In this document: positions 10,590-20,390 of the stretch, one piece after another
How positions within the stretch are numbered: position 1 is the stretch's first letter
Layout: each line of letters starts with the position of its first letter
DNA from: Fragilariopsis cylindrus CCMP1102
Lineage: Eukaryota > Bacillariophyta > Bacillariophyceae > Bacillariales > Bacillariaceae
Reading direction: 5' to 3'
Length of the DNA: 64,000 nt
Assembly (NCBI GenBank): GCA_900095095.1
Contig: FMBT01000292.1
Span: 806,001 to 870,000 of the forward strand
The notes under the pieces: generated by a model
Databases searched by the model: none
The model's input: the letters and a program-made list of their open reading frames with translations, nothing else
What the model was told of the DNA's origin: nothing
Translations under genes and position numbers: made by a program

Positions 10590-11159
10590 CTAATCAACTC
10601 GCTGCTTTGAAGCTCCCATCTTTGGTCCACTTTCATCGTTATAGTGATCGGGGTTTTCATCCAAATCTTCTATGTATGCGGCATAGCAATAACCAGCAAC
10701 TACAATGTTTGTTGCAATAATTGCAGCACCACCAGCATAGTTTTCTGGATATTGTTTGTCTGAAAAAGCCCAATTTGCGATGTAAAATGCAATGAATGGC
10801 AACGTGAACATAAGTCCTGTAGCTATTCCCAATTTCTGAGCCGTTGCTTTGTTTTCCGGGTGTAATAGCCTGCATTTTGTTATGTAATATTTTTGTTATA
10901 GTATGGAAGATTCAATCAATAGGGGGGGAAATCATCCCGCCAACAGCAACAAAAGATTAGTGAAATCCGATTGTAAGGTGGAGAGGAGGAGGAAATCATA
11001 CAAAAGTGTATTCAGGACGGATAATATATAGGTAAGATTCCAAACGACAACAATCAAAACGAATGAAATAGAATATGAGCGACGAAAACATTAAGAAAAA
11101 CAGGGGCTTGGAGATCCCTACAACAAATCTGTTCTTTAGCCTTACACTGAGTATCCCAT
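10590..11159 (-). CDS. VMA21: VMA21-like V-ATPase assembly factor
   Basis: VMA21 is a small ER membrane protein that chaperones assembly of the V-ATPase Vo sector. The main exon (10590-10869) encodes two hydrophobic segments, LGIATGLMFTLPFIAFYIANW and a second around AGGAAIIATNIVVAGYCYAAY, separated by a short lumenal loop, and ends with a hydrophilic tail. This is the VMA21 layout. The exon has no ATG in frame. It opens at an AG acceptor (10870-10871) in a phase that needs two bases from upstream. A 14-nt exon at 11146-11159 (ATG, encoding MGYS plus two bases) followed by GTAAGG fits exactly and would give about 97 residues. That first exon is a proposal. The gene is divergent from the next one. 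Confidence 0.65.
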
Positions 11160-11670
11160 ATTAGTGAACTGCCCTTTATAGTAAAATTGGCCTTCTTCTC
11201 CCTTACGTCGTTTACCTATCACCCTTCAGTGGTCTCGTTCGTCCACTATTCCGTTTTTATGGATTGATCGCATGTGGTTCGTGATCAATGTTGATTGTTG
11301 AGAAAAAATTGCTGCTGTAGAATGTTTTTTTTTTCAAATTCTTGAAAATTGAGGCACTGCGCGTCATTCAAGCATGCGCGCGTTAATGCTGAACTTTTCA
11401 CATCAAGAATGGAAAAAGCAAAATCATATTATTTTCCCCCAGCCCCCAAATTTAGCCAATTTTCGCCAATTTTCCAAAAAACATGCAAAAAAAAAATCAC
11501 GACGAAAACTTTTGAGTCGACGAGATTTTGATGTTGTTGAAAAGATCTATCATCACATCAACCATACAAGCAGGAAGGTAACTACCCCAACAGTGTGCTC
11601 ACATACTTGTAGTCTGCGAGTATTATCAACGTTCTCGAATCAATCGTTGAAATTTGAAACCATCATTCAA

Positions 11671-13974
11671 ATGTCGGCACTCGCTGATCTGGATAACTTT
11701 CTAGATTCTGAAGAAGCTGACAACGGCATTCGTTTGGGAAAAGCTCGCCAATTGGTATGTTTTATTATATTATACAGTACATTGTAGCACACCGGAAAAT
11801 CAAATATTTATATGCGAATCTCACAATTAATCGTCCTCTCTATCTCTCGTCTCTCTTTTGTCGGAAACAAAAAGATCTCCGAAATTCCTGGTGACGAAGA
11901 TGAAGCATTTCAATATTTTGTTAAGATAGTTGTTCCCCAAGGTGCAGCATCCTCCGTCAACGAGGACGGGAAAGATAACACAGCAGACAAGGATGAGGAC
12001 GAGGATGGTTCACAGGCAGCAAGATCATACCGAGCAATGATTATGCTGAAACAAGATATTTCAATCCAGAATTGCCCCTCAGTTTTGATAAAGAATCCTG
12101 ATCAAGCGGGTTTGTTAGCTAAGGAACTGTTTGCAGGACTATCGATAGCCAATAGAAAACGGTACAGCACACTTCATATTCGAGAACTTCTCGACGCACT
12201 TCTCGAAGCTTATCCTGAGAAAGTGATGGCAGCAGCATCGGCGGGCGGGAAGAAAGGGATCCAAGATCATTTCGGGCCCCTACTTTCAAATGATCAGACT
12301 CTATCAGTATTGACTCATTTAGTATGTTATGGATGCACTGGTCGTAAGGGAATCGCATCATCTGAAAAGTCAGCCCAACATACGGCCAGTATGTACCACC
12401 AAAACATACGTAATAAGTATAAGATTGGAATAGGGCAACGGAAGAAATTTGTTAGAGCTTGTATGGACTTTCAATTATTGGATAGACTTGCGGAGGCAAT
12501 AACAACAACTGCAGCAGCAGAAACAGAACTTGGGGAGGAAGTATGCGAAGCCTTGCTGGTGATGATAGAGCTTATTGGGTATCCACCAGAAGAAATATCA
12601 CGAAATATTCATGACGAAGGCGACATTGATGTCGGAGAAGAAGTTTTGCTTTCACCGCTAGCTACCAATGATTGGTGGGCTGGACTAATTGGTACTTTAT
12701 GTCAACCTACATGCACGCCACAACAACGACTAGCTATATCACGTACTTGCATGCAGGTATTTTCTCTGGCAACAGGTAACTCCTCAAGGATTTGTAAGTC
12801 TCATGCACCAGCAACTGATGCAACAGAACAAGCTTCGGAAAATGTTGTAGATGAAAAGGAAGAGAAGCTAGCCAATCGACTTATTGAGTGGGGATTGACT
12901 GACAAGATTCACGCAGCTCTTGTGACGCAATTGCCGCTACTCATCAAAGCATTGGACCTTCCTAACCATGATATTCTCAATTTTCAAGCAACGTTCTCTA
13001 CTAGTAATGATAGTGTATCTGCTTCATTAGACAATGATGTGTTGATGATTCGACATCCAGGTATGTAAAAACTAATCTCTTATTTTATTTTTGAAACAAG
13101 ATAATCCTTATCTAATACCTTCTTGCTCCATTCCTGCGCCATCAGGACGATATCAAACTGTACCTTTGGGATCATGGAGATTGCAGCTACTAGCGTTATT
13201 AAAAGAAATTATAGTGTACTCCAGAGCAAGTAGTGATCAGCCCTCCCAGGCAATTGAAGCTATCATGGGGCTACCGCTGCCAATAGAATTCAAAAAGAAG
13301 ACAGAGAACGAGAAAGAGAGCGAGGATGACGACAATATCCAACTTATCTATAACCCTTGGCCTGCTCTTTGTTCTTATATTTGGGCTTACCCAAACAATG
13401 ATTTCTACGGTATCATCTTTTTCGAAATGCTTCGGTCTGTCGTGTTGATGCATCACGAACCAGCGCTGCGTTTAATTCTGCAAAAGTCAAAGTTTTTGAC
13501 CAAAGCTGTCAAGTCCGCTACGAAATCTAACAAGCAATCCAGTAGTGTGCTACTTGATTGCCTAAATTTGTTACGTTTGCGAGCTCTGTCCCTCTCACCA
13601 AGTCTTTTCCTTCCACAGTATCTGAATTCCCATGACGGGTGGAAGGCGCATGTGGATCAACTCTTAGAGTAAGTAGCGATGGGAATTGTTGACTTCAAAT
13701 AAAAGCATGGCAATATTCAGAACGACTAACATATTTTCTTTAAATTCTGGTTAGAATGACAATGGTTCAGCAGACGCCGATAAAAGACGAAGGAAAAGCA
13801 GTGGAAATTTTCCTGGGCAGTACTTTTGCGAAGCAACTTGGATTGGCAGATATTACCGAATATGATGCCACCACGGCTATTGCTGTATCTGGGGACGTTA
13901 ATCAGTCCAAACAAGAAGAAAAGGGCGACAAGAAGAAGAAAAAGAACAACAAAAAGAAGAAGAAAAAGAAATAG
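11671..13974 (+). CDS. Helical-repeat protein, possibly SAPS-like PP6/SIT4 regulatory subunit
   Basis: Exons: 11671-11754, 11875-13060, 13146-13668, 13755-13974; phases join to give 670 residues. The start is the ATG opening MSALADLDNFLDSEEADNG. Most of the protein (about 60-600) looks alpha-helical with repeated hydrophobic pairs, as in armadillo/HEAT proteins. One section (LGSWRLQLLALLKEI, then a segment around NPWPALCSYIWAYPNNDFYG) recalls the SAPS domain of phosphatase-6 regulatory subunits, where a similar RLQ...LL and a YPWNNF-type motif occur. The match is from memory and weak. The C-terminus is a poly-Lys/Asn tail (about 650-670), perhaps nucleolar or nucleic-acid-binding. An acidic insert lies at about 45-65. 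Alternative: an unrelated ARM-repeat protein. Confidence 0.6.
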
Positions 13975-14201
13975 TTTACTTACTTGAAATATTGAAAAGC
14001 CAGGTGGCGATTGATAGAACAAAAGGATCGATTGCAGTAATAATAGAAAATAAGTAATTCTATTCGTGTTAAATACGAGATTACGGTAGTAGTAGCTTAT
14101 CGCGTTTTAAATGGACAAATTTTATCTTTGAATATATTTCGAACATTAGCGGTTAATATTAATGTTGTTGATATTGCTTATCTCAAATTCCTTTTCCATT
14201 A

Positions 14202-15995
14202 TCACATCAGCAGCTTTCCACTCATGGTCGTAATTGCAGTACCAGTCAGTGTTACCTTCCCAAGTTCTACTTGACATTCCACAATACCACTTCTCATGGA
14301 CATCTGACGTCCGACTACTTTATTTTTTCTAAGTTTTTGGGCAAAGTATGGCCCAAGGCTACAATGAGCACTCCCTGTGACAGGGTCTTCGTTAATACCT
14401 GCTTTTGGTGCAAAGAATCGAGATAAAAAATCTATCTTCAACAAGTCTTCGTCCTTTTCTTTGTTTATTCCTGCTTCATCACAATCACCGGATTCAACTG
14501 ATTCTGGTATGCAGCAAATGACGATGCCTCGATAATATCCATCCCATTCAAGGAACGCTTTGTAATTTAAGGAGTCATACCCAATATCACTAAATGCCTG
14601 TGGAGACAATTCAACTAACAAATCTCCCATATCCGAGAGACCAACATATAATGGTTCCAATTCAGTAGAAAATGCACTTTTGAGCATATTTCGGACTGTG
14701 GCTTTTTCTGCTCGTGTAGATAGCTCGGTCGGAGGCTTTGGAGAGAAATCCATACAAACTTTGGATATACGTTGCGATGACAATACATCTTTCTCATTTT
14801 TTGCTAAACGCATTCTTAAAACATCTTCGCTGGCATGAAATACTACTACATTGCCTGGAGGAAGCACTGCAGGTGGTAAGGTTTGATATAAAATAGCAGC
14901 AGACGCCAAGGTCGATCCAAATGCAGTTTCTTCACAGCGGGCATCATCATCGTGACCTGTATCGTCATCGTGACTATCATCATCAGCATGACGTGGTCGT
15001 GGTGTCGTTTCGATTGTTGGAGTAAAGTAACGAATATTCCAGTGGCTTTCATTCGAAGTAGATGCATCGCCATCTTGACCATACCAATTCCCATTGCTGT
15101 TATTTCCAACTGGCCAACAGAAAGCTGTTTCACCAAGATTAAATTCAGCCGCCACTTTTAGCATCCACTTTTGTTTAACAGTTGGGTCAAAATATTCTGG
15201 TAAAATAACAACAGCTGCAGGGTTTCCAGTACCAGGCTGGGCAGCAAAGCTATCAACTATATAACAATCAAATTCCGACGTTCTGTTGTGAACAACAAAG
15301 GAATTTTCCGGTTGAAGGGGTATAAGAGATAAATCGAAGTGATAAGCCTGTTGCAGTTCTTCTTGCTGATCAATTGTCGTAGTACTTGTACACATTTTTT
15401 TCAACTTATCCGCTCGTTGAACGGAGAAACCAGAATTAATGTAAAAATTTAGTAAACCCTGTCCCCAACAAAGGCCAACAATCTTTGTCATCGTCTTTTT
15501 GTTATGAGACAAATCCTTCGCGACTTGTTGTCGTATTGTGTTAACGTAGTCTTTCATCATAGCTTTTCCTAGACCTTTGTTTCTGTATTCCTCTGCGATT
15601 ATCACCGAACGGATCGCCAAGATCGGCCCAGTTGAATCATGGGGGCAAACAATGGCCAATGCACGTTCCAATTCATCATCATTTTCAATCCTTTTCTTAA
15701 CTCTAATTGCAGTTATAAATCCGATTATGCGATCTTCTCCATTTTCATGATTTTCATCGTCGTCTTGATAAACTGCGCATCTAAAGTACCGAGCAGCATG
15801 ATGTTGGCGATATTGAAGTTCGTTTTTAGAAGCAAATAACAATTCGTTTGGGGTTGGATCCTTCTTTACCATTTCTACACATCTCAAGATATCTGTTGGC
15901 GATGCTGTCCTGTATTCAATTCTTGAGAGAAAGTCATCTTCAACAACTTCGCAAGTCGTGGTTGCTGTATCGATATTATCCGTCGACATTGTCAT
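14202..15995 (-). CDS. GNAT acetyltransferase fused to a PhzF-family isomerase/epimerase-like domain
   Basis: A 597-residue two-domain protein from the ATG at 15995. The N-terminal half (about 25-215) is a GNAT N-acetyltransferase. It has AIRSVIIAEEYRNKGLGKAMM, with the acetyl-CoA loop as R-N-K-G-L-G at about 138-143, and a C-terminal GLLNFYINSGF block typical of the fold. The C-terminal half (about 235-597) is PhzF-like: DCYIVDSFAAQPGTGNPAAVV, GETAFCWP with the glutamate that is catalytic in PhzF, RYFTPTIE, and DPVTGSAH near the end. The frame stays open upstream to about 16111 with plausible codons and a possible acceptor there, so a short upstream exon may extend the N-terminus. A His/Asp-rich insert (about 340-360) splits the PhzF half. 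The substrate is unknown; amino-acid-derived molecules are likely. Confidence 0.85.
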   Translation of the reverse strand: MTMSTDNIDTATTTCEVVEDDFLSRIEYRTASPTDILRCVEMVKKDPTPNELLFASKNELQYRQHHAARYFRCAVYQDDDENHENGEDRIIGFITAIRVKKRIENDDELERALAIVCPHDSTGPILAIRSVIIAEEYRNKGLGKAMMKDYVNTIRQQVAKDLSHNKKTMTKIVGLCWGQGLLNFYINSGFSVQRADKLKKMCTSTTTIDQQEELQQAYHFDLSLIPLQPENSFVVHNRTSEFDCYIVDSFAAQPGTGNPAAVVILPEYFDPTVKQKWMLKVAAEFNLGETAFCWPVGNNSNGNWYGQDGDASTSNESHWNIRYFTPTIETTPRPRHADDDSHDDDTGHDDDARCEETAFGSTLASAAILYQTLPPAVLPPGNVVVFHASEDVLRMRLAKNEKDVLSSQRISKVCMDFSPKPPTELSTRAEKATVRNMLKSAFSTELEPLYVGLSDMGDLLVELSPQAFSDIGYDSLNYKAFLEWDGYYRGIVICCIPESVESGDCDEAGINKEKDEDLLKIDFLSRFFAPKAGINEDPVTGSAHCSLGPYFAQKLRKNKVVGRQMSMRSGIVECQVELGKVTLTGTAITTMSGKLLM

Positions 15996-16254
15996 ATTGC
16001 CATGTACTACTTGTGCTAAGGGGAAGAGACAGCTATCGCTATTCTCCCTTCTGGCAGACGGCAATGGTGCCTGGAAGGATTCGAATGCAAAGACCTAAGG
16101 CATGTAAAAGAGATACATCAAAAACACAATTTATAAATACTGCACACACTATTATCTGTTAGGTCCTAAGTGAAGAACTTGCACAACCAATTATTTTTGG
16201 ACCATTATTTTTTCGGAAGTTTTTAGAGCAAATCAAAAAGCGCGTCGAAGCAAG

Positions 16255-16280
16255 TACAGTCTGCTCGCGTTAACAAATAC
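16255..16280 (+). repeat. Left terminal inverted repeat of the transposon
   Basis: This 26-base sequence, beginning TACAGTCTGCTCGCG, is the exact reverse complement of 18232-18257. The outermost TA is read as the target site. Confidence 0.95.
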
Positions 16281-16420
16281 AAAATAGCAAATACACTCTC
16301 ATTAACAAATACACCATATCGGTTTACACGTGATTCAGACCGTTGGGTCCCGTGTAGTGATTGATGGTTCGTGATTCGTGACTAAATAGCCTGTAGTGGG
16401 TCCCGCGTAGTGACTTATTG

Positions 16421-16634
16421 ATATAAGAACTAAATCATGCCCAAAATTTTACTAGTATTTGTTAGTGTATTATGTAATAATAACTTTAGCATCAAATATA
16501 TACACCTAAAAAGTCTTTTTTTTGGAAAATTAAACTATGAAGTTTACAATTGACCTATTGGATGGAGAATTATTACATTCCTTAGTCTCCTAAGCCTACT
16601 GGTATCTCATAATGTAGGCTCACACACGGCACAC
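16421..16634 (+). repeat. Left arm of the internal long inverted repeat
   Basis: About 214 bp that pair with the reverse complement of 17871-18103. Shared stretches include AACTAAATCATGCCCAAA, TTTACTAGTATTTGTTAGTG and GATGGAGAA or GAATGGAGAA, with roughly 85-90 percent identity by eye and small indels. A transcript or single strand could fold into a long hairpin. Confidence 0.85.
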
Positions 16635-16859
16635 ATCAAATAACCCCCCAAAATGGCCCATTTGCAGTGTTTTGTGGACATACAGTACGCTCAAAAAGGT
16701 GAATCATCCCAAAATATATGGATGGGGTGCACTATATAGCTTAGGTGCGCACAAAAGTGGAAACACCAGTTTTGAGGCCTAAATGGCCCATTTTGTGGTT
16801 AATGCGGCCCTACAACTTCATTACCTCCATTGAAAACTAAGCATTATTAAGACCTTGTA

Positions 16860-17830
16860 GGTATAGGTATAATGGATGCTAGTGCACCCAACCCAGAAGG
16901 TTTTGTCCTCTGCAACCCTTTCAAATAAGATATTCTAACAGCGGATTGTAATTTATTCAACAACCACAGGAACAAGAAAGTGGTAGGAGGCAACTAAAAT
17001 CTTCTTGTATAATATAAGAGTGCTACTGCACCCAAACCAGAAGTTGTTGTCCTCTGCAACACTTTCAAAGAAGATATTGTGTTGTTCATTTTGATTGTAA
17101 TCATTTTGTTTGTGTGCCTTCCACAATAACATATTGTAATTTATTCAACAACCACAGGAACAAAAAAAAGGTAGGAGGCAACTACAGTGTTCTAGTATAA
17201 TATAAGAATGATACTGCACCCAACCCAGAAGTTGTTGGCCTCTGCAACACTTTCAAAGAAGATATTGTGTTGTTCATTTTGATTGAAAATCATTTTGTTT
17301 GTGTGCCTTCCACAATAACATATTGTAATTTATTCAACAACCACAGGAACAAAAAAAAGGTAGGAGGCAACTACAGTGTTCTAGTATAATATAAGAATGA
17401 TACAGCACCCAACCCAGAAGTTGTTGGCCTCTGCAACACTTTCAAAGAAGATATTGTGTTGTTCATTTTGATTGAAAATCATTTTGTTTGTGTGCCTTCC
17501 ACAATAACATATTGTAATTTATTCAACAACCACAGGAACAAAAAAATGGTAGGAGGCAACTACAGTGTTCTAGTATAATATAAGAATGATACTGCACCCA
17601 ACCAGAAGTTGTTGGCCTCTGCAACACTTTTGAGTAAGATATTTTGTGGTTCATTTTGATGAAAAATACTGATATTTGTGTGCATACCACAACAGTAAAA
17701 TGAGTTCTACTCTTCAACTACAGGAACAAAAGATTGGTAGGGGGCAACTAAATTGTTCTAGTACACTATTAGAATCTTATTGTACCCAACCCAGCTGGTG
17801 TTGTCCTTTGCAACACTTTCAAATGATATA
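16860..17830 (+). repeat. Five tandem repeats of about 189 bp inside the transposon
   Basis: The block GGTAGG(A/G)GGCAACT recurs at 16982, 17170, 17359, 17548 and 17736, a spacing of 188-189 bp. Each unit also has a GCACCCAACCCAGAAG-like block, CTCTGCAACACTTTC, and ATTCAACAACCACAGGAAC. The inner copies are almost identical; the first and last are more diverged, as expected when an array grows from its middle. Confidence 0.92.
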
Positions 17831-17870
17831 TTTTGCTAGGTGTACACATACATTTTAAAATCTCTAAAAT

Positions 17871-18103
17871 GTGTGCTGTGTGTGAGCCTACATTGTGAGA
17901 TACTAGTAGGCTTACAAGACTTGTAAACTTTAGCAAGACTAAGGAATATAGAAGTTCTCCATTCAATAGATCGATTGTAAACTCCATAGTCAATTTTTCC
18001 AAAAAAATGACTTGTCAGGTGTATATATTTGATGCTAAAGTTGCTATTATATACTACACTAACAAATACTAGTAAAATTTGGGCATGATTTAGTTTTTAT
18101 ATT
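17871..18103 (-). repeat. Right arm of the internal long inverted repeat
   Basis: Partner of the left arm at 16421-16634. It carries an extra segment of about 18 bp near 17916-17933 that is absent from the left arm. Confidence 0.85.
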
Positions 18104-18231
18104 GGCATATTTGGGCATTATTTAGTGTTTATACATGCATATTTGGGCATTATTTAGTTTTTTTATTCGTACCAATATCACGTAACAAACACCTCTCATT
18201 AACAAATACATCAGACCGGTTTACAGGGTAT

Positions 18232-18257
18232 GTATTTGTTAACGCGAGCAGACTGTA
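18232..18257 (-). repeat. Right terminal inverted repeat of the transposon
   Basis: Exact reverse complement of the left end at 16255-16280. It finishes GAGCAGACTGTA and is followed by TGTTATTAGC. Confidence 0.95.
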
Positions 18258-18571
18258 TGTTATTAGCAATTTGTGCTATTATATGTTCCTGAAGCAAGTA
18301 CTTCCACGTATATCACGTTATGCGTACCGTATGTACGGTAGGTTCGTACACCACTTGAATTTGACGTATACAGGGCCGCTCTCTAAACTTTATTCAAGTC
18401 GTGTTTGTGACTCGTTATGAAGCCTTCGGTCATGCCCTGTTTTACTTTTGACACCTGACAAATAAATTATTTGACTGTTTTCAGTTATCATATACACCTC
18501 GTCGTATGTAGAGAGAGAGAGAACAGGAACTTTTGATATACAGAATCGGTAGCAAAGCCTCTCTAGCTAGA

Positions 18572-20262
18572 ATGTTGCTTTGGAATACATTTATAGTAAC
18601 GACGATTTTCACTTTTACAACTACAATAACGACAACAACAAGTTTGACTATGTCTACCACGGTAAAAACCACCGAAACCCCAGATCGTCGTCCCACCATG
18701 AGGAGTATCAGTTCGACGCTCTCTGACTTATCATCGCCATCATATACGCATTTAGCTTCAGAAAGTATCGATAAACGTGTATCGTTGATGGTGGAACGGG
18801 CAAAGAATGGAGAACCATTTACCGAGGAAGAAATCGATGATATTGAAAAAGGACTCCAAAATTTATCGCCTATCGTGGACAATACGAATAGTGATGACAA
18901 TTCGAACGATTCACCACAAAGTATCGACTTCGCTGGTCTAAGGGATCTATTGAATAAGGTTGCCCATCTTTCACATAAAGACTGGGATGTGACGTCTAAA
19001 AATAGTGACTTGTTAAGAGAAACTCTCTCTATTGGACAATCGTCATCGTCCTCCTCCTCCTCGAACGATGATGTTAATGATAGTAATTATCCCCTTGGAT
19101 CGTCTACACGACAACTCTTAGAGAGAATCCTAACAGATGGAAATTGGGATGGTGCAGTAGAAAACGCTCGAGAACGCTCCCAGCGTCCTCCTGCGGATGA
19201 TAATAAATCTTGGGCAGTTCTAGTTACCGGTGTGAATGGTATAAGAAAGACGACTAGTATTTATCAGCCTTGGTTTTCGAAGCTATTATCAGAAGCTCTA
19301 GTTGAACCGATACCATCATTATCATCATCATCGATCGCAGCGTCATCTCTAACGGAGGAGGAAGGAATGCAACAGAATGAAGACCCACAGACTTCGTCAA
19401 AAATATTATGCGATAATCTACCCGTCGGATCCAACACATTTTTTCGTCAGCTTGATCATATGATTTGTACTTTGTGCAATGAAGAGTTTGCGAGACTCTA
19501 TGCCTGGTCCGACGCACAATTACCTAAAGCTCAACAGGGAGAAGAAAAAGATCGTCTAGTGGAGCAATATTCCGACTATAAGGTGCGTACATCATCATAT
19601 TCGCAGCACTACTGTTACCGTTACCGTTACCGTTTCTTCTTTCTAAAATCTTCATGGTGAAACTAGCGTGCTTATCGTATGTTATGTTTTTAATATCTTA
19701 TACTCTTTTGTCCCGACCATCCTCTCTTGTTACCTAAAACACTTACAAGGCTGCAATTTTTAGTCGTTATCGAACACTTTCCGAGTTGTTAGGTGCATTG
19801 CTATTGAAACAAGCTCAAAAGGTTAACATTAACTGTATGCTCGAAACAAGTGGGCGCGATGTGGCAATGTTCCATTATGTAGATCACTTTTTTGGTGAGA
19901 ATAAAAATTACAGGAAACTTGCCTTGCACTTTACAATCAACGATTTGTCATGTGCTAAACAATCCGTTGATCGACGCATGGTTGACGAGATTCATGCTGG
20001 AGCGAAAGCCATTGAAAGTGGTAGTGTATTTGATATTGTGTACACTAATCAGGGTGGGCCGTATGGAAGTAAAGTGTTGGAAGGCGTTCAAAAGGATTCG
20101 GATCAGGTTTGGACGAGTCAAATTATTACGGGAAATGTAGCCAAGGATTGGTACAAGGCAACTATCGCTATCAACGCACATCCGTCAGAGCCCTGGACGG
20201 CACGAGCTGTCAAGCCTGACGGAAGTTTGGGAACAAAATATACTTTTGAACCACGCAAATAG
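18572..20262 (+). CDS. Conserved plant/protist P-loop NTPase, zeta-type kinase fold suspected
   Basis: Two exons, 18572-19582 and 19750-20262, give 507 residues. The start ATG at 18572 opens a hydrophobic N-terminus (MLLWNTFIVTTIFTF) that could be a signal or signal anchor; a second ATG at 18650 would remove it. A P-loop VTGVNGIRKTTS lies at about 218-229, with a Lys-Thr-Thr in place of the usual Lys-Ser/Thr. Downstream are GSNTFFRQLDHMI, NEEFARLYAW, AIFSRYRTLSELLGALLL, a METSGRD-like block (LETSGRDVAMFHYVDHFF), LALHFTINDLS, and NQGGPYGSKVLEGV. I recall the same block order in an uncharacterised land-plant family. The ETSGRD block resembles the kinase centre of zeta-type folds, but a toxin role is not implied. 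Substrate unknown. Confidence 0.75.
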
Positions 20263-20390
20263 ATAAGAAAATAAATGAATAGAAAATCATATTGATGATA
20301 AAGTCGTCTAGCTAATTGAAGATAAACTCGTCGTTCGTGCTTGTACCTATATTACTGTGTAAACAATAATAGTAGTAATAATAATAGATT

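Larger units (their letters stand above)
16257..18255. mobile_element. Non-autonomous DNA transposon, Tc1/mariner- or pogo-like ends, TA target site
   Basis: Perfect inverted copies of a 26-base sequence lie at 16255-16280 and 18232-18257. If the outer TA on each side is the duplicated target site, the element starts CAGTCTGCTCGCG and ends with its complement, about 2.0 kb. CAGT ends with a TA target are the signature of Tc1/mariner/pogo elements (established knowledge). No transposase frame is present, so it must depend on an enzyme supplied elsewhere. Inside are a second, longer inverted repeat (16421-16634 with 17871-18103) and five tandem repeats. The right end also carries three copies of TTTGGGCAT(G/T)ATTTAGT. 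It separates the GNAT-PhzF gene from the P-loop NTPase gene. Confidence 0.85.

Noticed and set aside
17523-18002. Short frames on both strands inside the transposon
   Set aside because: They run through the tandem repeats and inverted arms, are under 80 codons and contain no transposase motif.
16321-18345. tRNA-like GGTTCG words
   Set aside because: No matching A box, acceptor stem or cloverleaf could be drawn around them.
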